A stretch of 19,904 bases of DNA from JANRKG01 sp033763635 (GTDB lineage: Bacteria > Cyanobacteriota > Cyanobacteriia > GCF-001939115). The notes under the pieces were generated by a model. The model saw only the letters and a program-made list of their open reading frames with translations, was not told the origin of the DNA and did not search any database. This document shows, one piece after another, positions 7,141-14,040 of the stretch. The position numbers and the translations under genes are program-made. Position 1 is the first letter of the stretch. Each line of letters starts with the position of its first letter. The stretch lies in assembly GCA_033763635.1 (NCBI GenBank), contig JANRKG010000467.1, forward strand, positions 1-19,904. Direction: 5' to 3'.

Positions 7141-8061
7141 TTAATGGAAGAAGAAGGGAAATTCCTCAATTGCCCAATATCCTTCCGGGCGATCGAAATT
7201 GCGTCGCACAATTTTTTGACTGTGATAAATCCAGTGAGAGCGTTTGAACGAGCGCATTCCAGGCATTTTATACAGTTGCCACTGAAGCACAAGATCACGA
7301 TAACGATTTGGAGACCACTGCAAAACGTTTCTCATGAGTTCCAAGGATTGTTCAGCTTCAAAAACATACTTCCGATAATTCTGGGCATTTCGAGAGGTAT
7401 GTTGCCGACGAAACCCAGCAAGCGGCGAATCCAAACCATAGAGTTCTGAATAGCACCAAAATCGGGACCAGAGATCAAAATCCCCCGCGAGGGAAAACTC
7501 AGGACGAATGTAAGCACCAACCTTTTCCCAAAGGGAACGTCTCCAGAAGGTAGATTCCTGCTGAACCCATCCAAAAGCCTTGCGGTTCCAGGGAAGATAC
7601 CGCCCGTCTAAAAACGCTTCCCTGGAATAACCGGGAAACGCTCGAAATCGCCTCGCAAACCCTGCAAAATCCCAACTGCCAGGATAGAGGGTGGTAATCC
7701 ACTCAATCTGGGGTAGATCTGAGAGGACACTGCCCAGGGTTTTCAAAGTCCAGGGGTAGTGCATATCATCACTATTCAGCCACCCCAGAATTTCCCCGGT
7801 TGCATGGCTGAATCCTTTATTAACGGCAGCGTAGTGCCCGCCATCGGGTTCGCTACACCAGAAGTGCAACTGGGACTCGTATTTTTTGATGATTTCCAGA
7901 CTGCGATCGGTCGAAGCGCCATCAATAATGATGTACTCCAGGTTAGGATATCCCTGTTGCAGCACACTCTGGATAGTTGCTTCGAGAAATGGAGCCTGAT
8001 TTAAAGAAGGGGTGACAATTGAAATCTTAGGAAGTGAAATCTTAGGAAGTTCCTGACCCAT
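7141..8061 (-). CDS. Glycosyltransferase family 2
   Basis: 306-residue soluble GT-A enzyme. ISIVTPSLNQ (13-22) is the first nucleotide-binding strand, IIIDGASTDRS (44-54) the second acidic site, and GEILGWLNSDDMHYP (89-103) contains the SDD form of the metal-binding DxD motif. QESTFWRRSLWEKVGAY (168-184) and GDFDLWSR (193-200) are typical of the acceptor and catalytic-base region of WcaA-like GT2 proteins. The frame stays open upstream into galE, but those residues are antisense-like filler; the ATG at 8061 starts 43 bases after the galE stop and puts the motif at the right depth. Residues 6-15 are LPKISLPKIS, from a 15-bp duplication. Expected to build surface polysaccharide with galE; donor and acceptor unknown. 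Confidence 0.88.
   Translation of the reverse strand: MGQELPKISLPKISIVTPSLNQAPFLEATIQSVLQQGYPNLEYIIIDGASTDRSLEIIKKYESQLHFWCSEPDGGHYAAVNKGFSHATGEILGWLNSDDMHYPWTLKTLGSVLSDLPQIEWITTLYPGSWDFAGFARRFRAFPGYSREAFLDGRYLPWNRKAFGWVQQESTFWRRSLWEKVGAYIRPEFSLAGDFDLWSRFWCYSELYGLDSPLAGFRRQHTSRNAQNYRKYVFEAEQSLELMRNVLQWSPNRYRDLVLQWQLYKMPGMRSFKRSHWIYHSQKIVRRNFDRPEGYWAIEEFPFFFH
8021..8050 (-). repeat. Perfect in-frame 15-bp tandem duplication in the GT2 N terminus
   Basis: GAAATCTTAGGAAGT (plus strand) at 8021-8035 and 8036-8050. On the minus strand it encodes LPKIS twice, directly before the first beta strand of the glycosyltransferase. Confidence 0.9.
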
Positions 8062-8104
8062 GATGGCGTAGTACGAGGAGCAGCAAGCGAATACAGGAAG
8101 AATA

Positions 8105-9106
8105 TTACCTGTGACGCTTCTGATGCCATTGCCAAGCATGAGACAAAATTTCAGGCAGGTCAGCATGCTTGGGTTGCCAACCCAGTAAACTTCTGGCTTT
8201 TTCACTACTGCCAATTAAGGCGGGAGGGTCTCCAGGGCGACGTTCCTGCTCCTGGACGGGAATGGGATGACCTGTGATTTGTCGAGCCGCCTCAATCACC
8301 TCCTTTACAGAGAAGCCGCTGCCATTGCCCAGGTTGAAGACATTACTGCTGCCGCCCTGCAAGAGATAATCTAACCCAAGAACATGAGCGTCAGCCAAGT
8401 CGGTTACATGGATATAGTCTCGAATACAGGTGCCATCGGGCGTAGGATAGTCAGTACCGAAGACAGCAATCGAGGGTCGTTTCCCCAGGGCAGTTGCTAG
8501 AACAAGAGGAATGAGGTGGGTTTCAGGATTATGGTCTTCCCCTAAGCGTCCTTCGGGGTCGGCACCTGCCGCATTGAAATAACGAAAACAGACGGATTTT
8601 AGCCCATGAGCAACGTCAAAATCAGCCAGGATGCGCTCAACCATCAATTTACTAGCCCCATAGGGATTGATGGGATCTTGGGGATGATCTTCTGGAATGG
8701 GAACGGTTTTGGGCACTCCGTAGGTTGCACAAGTAGAAGAAAACACGAAAGACTTAATGGAAGCAGCGATCATTGCTTCTAGTAGGGTTAGGGTGCCCAC
8801 CACATTGTTTCGGTAATATTTTCCAGGGTCCGTAACAGACTCTCCGACATAGGCATACGCTGCAAAATGCATCACCGCTGCAAATGGGCGAGACGCAAAC
8901 AGGCGATCGAGCAGTTCCCGATCGTTGGTGTCACCTTCTACTAGCTCGACTTGAAGCACGTCATCCACCAATTCACGATGACCGTAAACCAGATTATCCA
9001 GTACAACAACCTGATACCCACTTTGCTTTAAGGCAAGCACCGCATGGGAGCCGATATATCCTCCCCCCCCAGTTACTAAAATGGTTGGCTGAGATGACAA
9101 CACCAT
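8105..9106 (-). CDS. galE: UDP-glucose 4-epimerase
   Basis: NAD-dependent extended short-chain dehydrogenase that interconverts UDP-glucose and UDP-galactose. At 333 residues it is of standard length. Motifs: VTGGGGYIGSH (11-21, Rossmann GxxGxxG), VLDNLVYG (35-42), FSSTCATYG (122-130, catalytic Ser/Thr region), NPYGASK (147-153, the YxxxK pair) and RYFNAAGADPEGRLGEDH further on. An in-frame start further upstream at 9133 exists, but the ATG at 9106 has AGGAG seven bases before it and is the better start. It is the first gene of a minus-strand run with GT2 and GT11-like genes, which fits supply of UDP-galactose for glycan assembly. Confidence 0.96.
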   Translation of the reverse strand: MVLSSQPTILVTGGGGYIGSHAVLALKQSGYQVVVLDNLVYGHRELVDDVLQVELVEGDTNDRELLDRLFASRPFAAVMHFAAYAYVGESVTDPGKYYRNNVVGTLTLLEAMIAASIKSFVFSSTCATYGVPKTVPIPEDHPQDPINPYGASKLMVERILADFDVAHGLKSVCFRYFNAAGADPEGRLGEDHNPETHLIPLVLATALGKRPSIAVFGTDYPTPDGTCIRDYIHVTDLADAHVLGLDYLLQGGSSNVFNLGNGSGFSVKEVIEAARQITGHPIPVQEQERRPGDPPALIGSSEKARSLLGWQPKHADLPEILSHAWQWHQKRHR

Positions 9107-9229
9107 ACACTTACTCCTATCCTCTATCCCCACAAATCGGCTGTCTCAAATTCTTCTACCTTTAAAAAATTCCCAAAATAGCTTAATGCTGACGAATTGA
9201 CCTAAGACTACAGCAAATCTTAAGCGCTT

Positions 9230-9249
9230 TACAACTGACCCTAGTTGTA
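9230..9249. repeat. Short perfect inverted repeat upstream of galE
   Basis: TACAACT (9230-9236), loop GACCCT, AGTTGTA (9243-9249): 7-bp arms with a 6-base loop, 124 bases before the galE start. It could be an operator or an RNA stem; the rest of the 277-base gap 9107-9383 shows nothing I can name. Confidence 0.4.
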
Positions 9250-9383
9250 TCCTTCAGAAACAGGGGATGGGTGAAATTTCTCTCTAGTGATCCCAGTGAT
9301 CACAGTCTCTTAGCTCTACGGATTTGCGATCGTGATTTCCGATACGATTGGCGTTACAATACACCGCTCAATCGCCAGATCCC

Positions 9384-9605
9384 TTAATCAACAAGCTGCA
9401 ATCGGCCTCCGAGGACGGCTTCGAACACTCGGTTGATTTGGTGGCGATCGTGCTCATCCAATGTGTTTCCTGCCAGCATGAGGGAAGCTAACGCCAAATG
9501 CTGTTGCCGACTAATTTGTCGGGTGGTGAGTGCCCGGTCTACAATCTCTCTGGCACTCCGAGTCACCGTTTTTTCAGTTGATCTTCTCTCAGTTGCTCGA
9601 ATCAT
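9384..9605 (-). CDS. Small conserved-looking hypothetical protein (73 aa)
   Basis: 73 residues, starting at an ATG (9605) and ending TAA. The N-terminal part is basic (MIRATERRSTEKTVTRS). The rest reads as three short helices: AREIVDRALTTRQ, ISRQQHLALASLMLAG and DEHDRHQINRVFEAVLGGRLQLVD. The pattern SAREIVDRAL..ISRQ.H..L..L.....D..DR.QINR.F......G...LVD resembles a small protein family I associate with cyanobacteria, but no function is known to me. No strong Shine-Dalgarno sequence is visible. It lies 277 bases upstream of galE on the same strand and is divergent from gloB. Helical, soluble and charged; a regulatory role would be a guess. Confidence 0.72.
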   Translation of the reverse strand: MIRATERRSTEKTVTRSAREIVDRALTTRQISRQQHLALASLMLAGNTLDEHDRHQINRVFEAVLGGRLQLVD

Positions 9606-9761
9606 TGGCCTATTTTTAAGAAAGAATGAAATGCTCCCTACTTCTCAGATTATTCCCGTATAGAGAGGATTGATCTAAAACTTCGGTCAAGATCCCTGAG
9701 ATTCTATAAAGGGTTCGTAAATTTCAGAGTCGGATTGAATCAAGGCTAGCGAAAAACTCTT

Positions 9762-10532
9762 ATGCAAATTCACCGATTGCCCGCCCGTGTAGATAATTAC
9801 ATCTTTGTCTTACACGACCCACAGAGCCAGGTAGCTGCCGTTGTGGACCCAGCCGATGCAGAACCCGTCCTCAACTGCCTTCAACAACTTGGTGCCCAAC
9901 TGACTGCAATTTTAAATACTCACCATCATGGGGACCACATTGGCGGAAACACTCAATTAGTCAAGGCTTATCCGGGGACAGTCGTTTACGGAGGAGTTGA
10001 AGATCAAGGTCGCATTCCTGGGCAACAGGTGTTTTTGCAGGAGGGGGATACTGTCACCTTTGCCGATCACACTGCAAGGGTGTTCTTTGTTCCGGGGCAT
10101 ACCCGTGCCCATATCGCCTACTACTTTCCACCTGTAAAAGATGAGCCAGGGCACCTTTTCTGTGGAGATACGCTTTTTGCGGGCGGGTGTGGTCGTTTGT
10201 TTGAAGGGACCCCAACCCAAATGGTAGAATCCCTATCTAAATTTCGTGCGTTGCCGGATGAAACTCAAGTTTGGTGCGCCCATGAGTACACTTTAAGGAA
10301 TCTAGAATTTGCACTGACGATCGATCGCGATAATTCCGCTCTGAAAAAGCGCTTTACAGAAGTCAAAGCGGCCCGTCAACGACAAGACGCGACAATTCCC
10401 TCCTGGTTAGGCATTGAAAAACAAACGAACCCCTTTCTCCGATGGGATGATTCAGCGATTCAAGCGGCAATGAACAGTCAGAATCCCATCCAAACCTTTA
10501 CCCGCTTACGGGGGAAACGAGATCACTTTTAA
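9762..10532 (+). CDS. gloB: Hydroxyacylglutathione hydrolase (glyoxalase II)
   Basis: Metallo-beta-lactamase-fold hydrolase that splits S-D-lactoylglutathione to D-lactate and glutathione, the second step of methylglyoxal detoxification. All metal ligands are present: THHHGDH (53-59, HxHxDH), His113 in PGHTRAH, Asp136 in FCGDTLFAGGCGR and His174 in CAHEYT. The AGGCGRLFEGT block and the C-terminal helical domain with KKRF and NPFLR(W) are typical of true GloB proteins and separate it from generic MBL hydrolases. At 256 residues it has the normal length. The ATG at 9762 has no strong ribosome-binding site. It is followed after 22 bases by purN, so the two may be co-transcribed without an obvious metabolic link. 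Confidence 0.95.
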   Translation: MQIHRLPARVDNYIFVLHDPQSQVAAVVDPADAEPVLNCLQQLGAQLTAILNTHHHGDHIGGNTQLVKAYPGTVVYGGVEDQGRIPGQQVFLQEGDTVTFADHTARVFFVPGHTRAHIAYYFPPVKDEPGHLFCGDTLFAGGCGRLFEGTPTQMVESLSKFRALPDETQVWCAHEYTLRNLEFALTIDRDNSALKKRFTEVKAARQRQDATIPSWLGIEKQTNPFLRWDDSAIQAAMNSQNPIQTFTRLRGKRDHF

Positions 10533-10554
10533 CCTTCATTGCAATTTCTAATCC

Positions 10555-11223
10555 ATGACCCTTGATCTTACCTACGGCTTCATTTCTCCATCCCTGGACT
10601 GGTCAATTCTCAACCAATACCTGACCCCCCACCCTCCTATTAAGCTGGGGGTACTTGCGTCAGGCAGTGGCAGCAACTTTGAGGCGATCGTCCGGTCCAT
10701 TGCGGAAGGTCAGTTGCATGCTCAGGTGGAAGTCCTGATCTACAACAATCCAGATGCGAAGGTTGCCGAACGGGCAGAGCGGTGGGACGTTCCGGCGATT
10801 CTGCTAAACCATCGGGAATTTCCCAGTCGGGAAGCTCTGGATCAAAAAATCGTAGACACATTCAAGGATCATGGAGTCGAGTGGGTGGCAATGGCGGGTT
10901 GGATGCGCCGTGTCACTCAGGTCTTAATTGATGCTTATCCCGATTTGATGTTGAATATCCATCCCAGTTTACTCCCAAGTTTTCCGGGAATCCGTGCTGT
11001 TGAACAAGCCCTAAAAGCAGGGGTGAAGGTTTCGGGCTGCACGGTGCATCTTGTTCGGTTGGAAGTAGACAGTGGCCCAATCCTGCTGCAAGCGGCAGTC
11101 CCCGTATTGCCCAAAGACACTGCGATTACGCTCCAGACCCGAATTCAGGTCCAAGAACATCGGATTTTTCCAAGAGCGATCGCCCTGGCAGTAGCCCAAC
11201 AGCGGGGGTACATGTTGCAGTAG
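10555..11223 (+). CDS. purN: Phosphoribosylglycinamide formyltransferase (GART 1)
   Basis: Transfers the formyl group of 10-formyl-THF to GAR in purine synthesis. 222 residues: an N-terminal extension of about 28, then LGVLASGSGSNFEAI (31-45, phosphate-binding loop), MAGWMRRVT (113-121), LNIHPSLLPSFPG (133-145, containing Asn134 and His136 of the active site) and CTVHLVRLEVDSGPIL (162-177, with Asp172). The Val-Arg-Leu-Glu stretch before VDSGPI is unusual; relatives usually have acidic residues there. The three catalytic residues are intact. Folate links it to folC elsewhere in the window. It lies 22 bases after gloB on the same strand. Confidence 0.95.
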   Translation: MTLDLTYGFISPSLDWSILNQYLTPHPPIKLGVLASGSGSNFEAIVRSIAEGQLHAQVEVLIYNNPDAKVAERAERWDVPAILLNHREFPSREALDQKIVDTFKDHGVEWVAMAGWMRRVTQVLIDAYPDLMLNIHPSLLPSFPGIRAVEQALKAGVKVSGCTVHLVRLEVDSGPILLQAAVPVLPKDTAITLQTRIQVQEHRIFPRAIALAVAQQRGYMLQ

Positions 11224-11288
11224 TGCTCCTGGACTTCGCTCAGGAAACGTTAAAATTTCTGGAAAAACAGAAACTAAAAACAGAAAAA

Positions 11289-11314
11289 AGGTGTGGAGAA
11301 TCCTCTCCACACCT
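11289..11314 (-). terminator. Strong intrinsic terminator of rpsB-tsf
   Basis: AGGTGTGGAGA (11289-11299), loop ATCC, TCTCCACACCT (11304-11314): a perfect 11-bp stem. On the minus strand it is followed by a T-rich run (TTTTTTCTGTTTTT), and it begins 19 bases after the tsf stop. On the plus strand no T-run follows, so it is directional. Confidence 0.92.
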
Positions 11315-11332
11315 AACATTCGCTTTCTCAGA

Positions 11333-11950
11333 TTAATCAGCTTTTTCGATCCCTTCACCCAACACAAAGCGGGCAAAGCGACGAATTTGGATATTTTCGC
11401 TTAGCTTGGCAACCGATTGTTTCACCAGTTCTTCAATTGTGATATTGGAGTCCTTAATGTAGGGTTGGTCCATCAGCGCTAATTCCTTTAAGCGCTTCTC
11501 AATCCGCCCTGCAACAATCTTTTCCTTGATGTTGTCAGGTTTACCCGCCAAGTCATCCCGGCCCATTTCGATTTCTTTTTCCTTCGCGGCGATCGCTTCA
11601 GGAATATCACCAACTTTTACGTACTCTACACTGGGGCAGGCCGCAATTTGCATTGCAATGTCTCGTGCCAGTGCCTTGAACTCTTCTCGACGAGCCACAA
11701 AGTCTGTTTCACAGTTGATTTCAACTAGAACACCCACTCGGCTCCCGGTATGAATATAGCTCTCAACCAGCCCTTCAGCAGCAACCCGGCTTTCTTTCTT
11801 AGCAGCGGAAGCCAGACCTTTCTGCCGCAGCCATTCGGTTGCCTTCGTGACATCACCGTCGGTTTCCTTAAGGGCTTTCTTGCAGTCCATCATCCCTGCG
11901 CCCGTCTTGTCGCGCAGTTCCTTGACGAGTTTTGAATCTATGTCCGCCAT
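11333..11950 (-). CDS. tsf: Translation elongation factor Ts
   Basis: Guanine-nucleotide exchange factor for EF-Tu in the cytosol. 205 residues, close to the short form of EF-Ts common in cyanobacteria and shorter than the E. coli protein. The N-terminal UBA-like domain contains LVKELRDKTGAGMMDCKKAL (8-27). The core contains EINCETDFVAR (77-87), the TDFV block that contacts EF-Tu, and ALMDQPYIKD (158-167). The ATG at 11950 is preceded by AAGGAAGG at good spacing; in-frame codons further up are not needed. It follows rpsB by 88 bases and ends in a strong terminator, the classical rpsB-tsf operon. Confidence 0.97.
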   Translation of the reverse strand: MADIDSKLVKELRDKTGAGMMDCKKALKETDGDVTKATEWLRQKGLASAAKKESRVAAEGLVESYIHTGSRVGVLVEINCETDFVARREEFKALARDIAMQIAACPSVEYVKVGDIPEAIAAKEKEIEMGRDDLAGKPDNIKEKIVAGRIEKRLKELALMDQPYIKDSNITIEELVKQSVAKLSENIQIRRFARFVLGEGIEKAD

Positions 11951-11984
11951 CTTGCCTTCCTTAAAACACCTACAGGTTCGAGTC

Positions 11985-12022
11985 GAGGTTTGAGTTAAAC
12001 CGAAATTCAAGCCTCAAACCTC
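11985..12022 (-). other. Stem-loop in the rpsB-tsf intergenic spacer
   Basis: GAGGTTTGAG (11985-11994) and CTCAAACCTC (12013-12022) are perfect 10-bp complements around an 18-base loop, between the rpsB stop and the tsf ribosome-binding site. No T-run follows on the minus strand. It could be a processing site, a partial attenuator or a spacer stem that tunes tsf relative to rpsB. Confidence 0.6.
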
Positions 12023-12038
12023 ATGTCCCAAAACTAGC

Positions 12039-12830
12039 TTACTCTTCTCCGTCCTCATCATCATCAGGCAGGAAGGAGTCTGTATCGTCGTATTCGTACT
12101 CCTCTTCAGCCCCTTCGTAATCTTCGTAGTCGTCCTCAGGATCAAGTTGACCATGACGACCTTCGTAGATTGCATCTGCCAACTTCCCGACAATTAGCTT
12201 AATCGAGCGAATCGCATCATCGTTGGCAGGGATGGGAATATCAACCAGGTCAGGGTCGCAGTTGGTATCTAGCAGAGAAACGATCGGAATCCCTAACTTC
12301 TGACACTCCAGTACCGCGTTATATTCCCGCCGCTGGTCCACAATAACGACCACATCGGGCACCTTTCGCATGGTTTTGATGCCGCCCAGATATTTCTGAA
12401 GCTTTTCCATTTCCCGTCGGAGCACAGAGGCTTCCTTCTTAGGCAACAGGTCCAGCGCTCCCGTTTCTTGCCGCCGCTCCAGATCCTTCAGGCGATCGGC
12501 GCGGGTTTTAATCGTGGTCCAGTTAGTGAGCATCCCCCCCAACCAGCGCTGATTCACAAAGTTGGACCCACAACGTAAGGCTTCCTGGGCAATGATCCCA
12601 GCCGCTTGCCGCTTGGTGCCAATGAACAGAAACTTCTTCCCTTGCTCCGCTGATTGCCGCATATAACCATAGGCATCATCCATCAACTTGGCGGTTTGCA
12701 CCAGGTCAATGATATGAACCCCATTGCGGGAGGTGTAGATATACTGGGACATTTTGGGATTCCAACGGCGCGTTTGGTGGCCAAAGTGAACCCCTGACTC
12801 CATCATTTGAGCCAAAGAAACAACGGGCAT
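12039..12830 (-). CDS. rpsB: 30S ribosomal protein S2
   Basis: 263-residue S2 protein of the small subunit. It begins MPVVSLAQMMESGVHFGHQT, and contains the diagnostic RRWNPKM (21-27), FIGTKRQA, NQRWLGGMLTNW, PDVVVIVDQ and IPANDDAIRSIKL. The C-terminal tail after about residue 230 is strongly acidic (EDDYEDYEGAEEEYEYDD...), longer than in E. coli S2. The ATG at 12830 has AAGGAG nine bases upstream; the open frame extends further to 12917, but that part forms an RNA hairpin and does not look like S2. It lies upstream of tsf on the same strand. Feedback control by S2 itself, as in E. coli, is plausible given the structured leader. Confidence 0.97.
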   Translation of the reverse strand: MPVVSLAQMMESGVHFGHQTRRWNPKMSQYIYTSRNGVHIIDLVQTAKLMDDAYGYMRQSAEQGKKFLFIGTKRQAAGIIAQEALRCGSNFVNQRWLGGMLTNWTTIKTRADRLKDLERRQETGALDLLPKKEASVLRREMEKLQKYLGGIKTMRKVPDVVVIVDQRREYNAVLECQKLGIPIVSLLDTNCDPDLVDIPIPANDDAIRSIKLIVGKLADAIYEGRHGQLDPEDDYEDYEGAEEEYEYDDTDSFLPDDDEDGEE

Positions 12831-12839
12831 TTGATTTAA

Positions 12840-12902
12840 CTCCTTTCGGGTTAATCCTCCATCCAGAAGCATTTCGTGAGAAACACCCGAAAATTCTGGA
12901 TG
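12840..12902 (-). promoter_or_regulatory. Structured 5' leader of rpsB, possible ribosomal-protein autoregulatory element
   Basis: On the minus strand CATCCAGAA (12902-12894) pairs perfectly with TTCTGGATG (12868-12860). Inside, TTTCG (12892-12888) pairs with CGAAA (12876-12872), giving a hairpin with an 11-base loop. The same TTTCG, extended to TTTCGGGT (12892-12885), is also complementary to ACCCGAAA (12851-12844), which runs into the Shine-Dalgarno sequence AAGGAG (12845-12840). The two inner pairings exclude each other. This is sequence evidence for a possible switch; binding of S2 is inference from the E. coli precedent. Confidence 0.5.
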
Positions 12903-12959
12903 TGTGATTTTAAACAACTTCTCTAGGGTAGCACAGTAGCATTGCTTTTATGAGTGATT

Positions 12960-13904
12960 TTATTGTGCCGCCTGCTGCATCTCCTCGTAGGCTTCGTATA
13001 CGCCCTGGACGTTGTACCAGTTGAGGAAAATCCGGGCGATCTCCAGCGCGAGTTGGGGTTTCCCCTGGTCGATCAGCCATTGCAGGAGGGGGGCCATCGT
13101 GCGCTCATTGAGAGCACCCCCCAGGGAGAGAACGCCCCAGAGAACGCGATGAATCCAGGTCATCTGGATCATCAGGCGAACCTTCCAGGTGGGATGTTTC
13201 TGGTAGAAGAGAACCCCCATCCGGCCCCGCTGGATTTCCTTATCAATCAGGTTAGGGATCTGGCTTAGGGCGAAGGGCGGGTGCCAGTGGTAGCCCACCG
13301 CGTCGGGACATTTGATAATCACCAGATCTAACTGCTTGAGGCGAACTCCCAGTTCCAGGTCTTCCCAACCATAGAGTTGAAAGCGGGTGTCGAAGAGTCC
13401 GGCTTTGTCGAGCCACTTACGGGCGATCGCTACATTGCCCGTTGCAAAGTAGGCCGCTGAGAAATCTGTCACCTTGAAGGGTTCGGAGGTGGGGTTCTCG
13501 AAGTTGCAGGTGTTGATGACACGACCGTAGGTGAAGAGGCGATCGTGCCCCAACGATTGCTCATGGGTTTGCAGGGCGATCGTGTGGGCTTGCAGAAAGT
13601 TGTCCAGAACGACTAGATCGCTATCAATGAAGATAATGAAATCACCCTTGGCCTGTTCTACGCCCAAATTTCGGGCAGCGGCAGGACCCTGGTGGTCTTG
13701 CTCAAAGGTACGAACGTGGGGAAAAGCAGCCGACGCAGACCAGAGCCATTCCAGGGTGCCATCCGTTGAGCCATCATCCACCACTACAATTTCATAGCCC
13801 TGAATGGGACTGTTGGGAGGAATTTCCTGGTGTTCCAGAGCGCGTAAGCACTTTTCTAGAATGGGTTTGCGGTTATAGGTGGGGATAACAACGCTAAAGA
13901 ACAC
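12960..13904 (-). CDS. Glycosyltransferase family 2 with galactosyltransferase-type C-terminal motif
   Basis: 314 residues from the chosen GTG. FFSVVIPTYNR (2-12), IVVVDDGSTDGT (39-50) and FIIFIDSDLVV (89-99, DxD) form a complete GT-A nucleotide-sugar site. ATGNVAIARKWL and LYGWEDLELGVRL (177-189) match the C-terminal block with the catalytic acid pair. The GTG at 13904 has GAGG five bases upstream; a TTG seven codons earlier (13925) has no ribosome-binding site and is less likely. The C-terminal part is helical without a clear membrane span. It lies 129 bases upstream of rpsB on the same strand. Substrate unknown; probably surface-glycan synthesis. Confidence 0.88.
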   Translation of the reverse strand: MFFSVVIPTYNRKPILEKCLRALEHQEIPPNSPIQGYEIVVVDDGSTDGTLEWLWSASAAFPHVRTFEQDHQGPAAARNLGVEQAKGDFIIFIDSDLVVLDNFLQAHTIALQTHEQSLGHDRLFTYGRVINTCNFENPTSEPFKVTDFSAAYFATGNVAIARKWLDKAGLFDTRFQLYGWEDLELGVRLKQLDLVIIKCPDAVGYHWHPPFALSQIPNLIDKEIQRGRMGVLFYQKHPTWKVRLMIQMTWIHRVLWGVLSLGGALNERTMAPLLQWLIDQGKPQLALEIARIFLNWYNVQGVYEAYEEMQQAAQ

Positions 13905-14040
13905 GGTTTCCTCTTCGGGATTCAAGCCCGTTCAAACATGATGCATAGTCAGATTATCACGGGGGATTCGGGACTCGTGAAGTTTCAGCTTCGCTCAACT
14001 TGTAGGCTTATCAGATGGATCAACAAAGGAGTTTTAGATT

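Noticed and set aside
11975..11984. GGTTCGAGTC, resembling a tRNA T-arm
   Set aside because: No acceptor, anticodon or D-arm pairing can be built around it; it is part of the rpsB-tsf spacer.
12831..12917. N-terminal extension of S2 to 12917
   Set aside because: The true S2 start (MPVVSLAQMMESG) has a strong ribosome-binding site at 12840-12845, and the extension sequence forms the leader hairpin.
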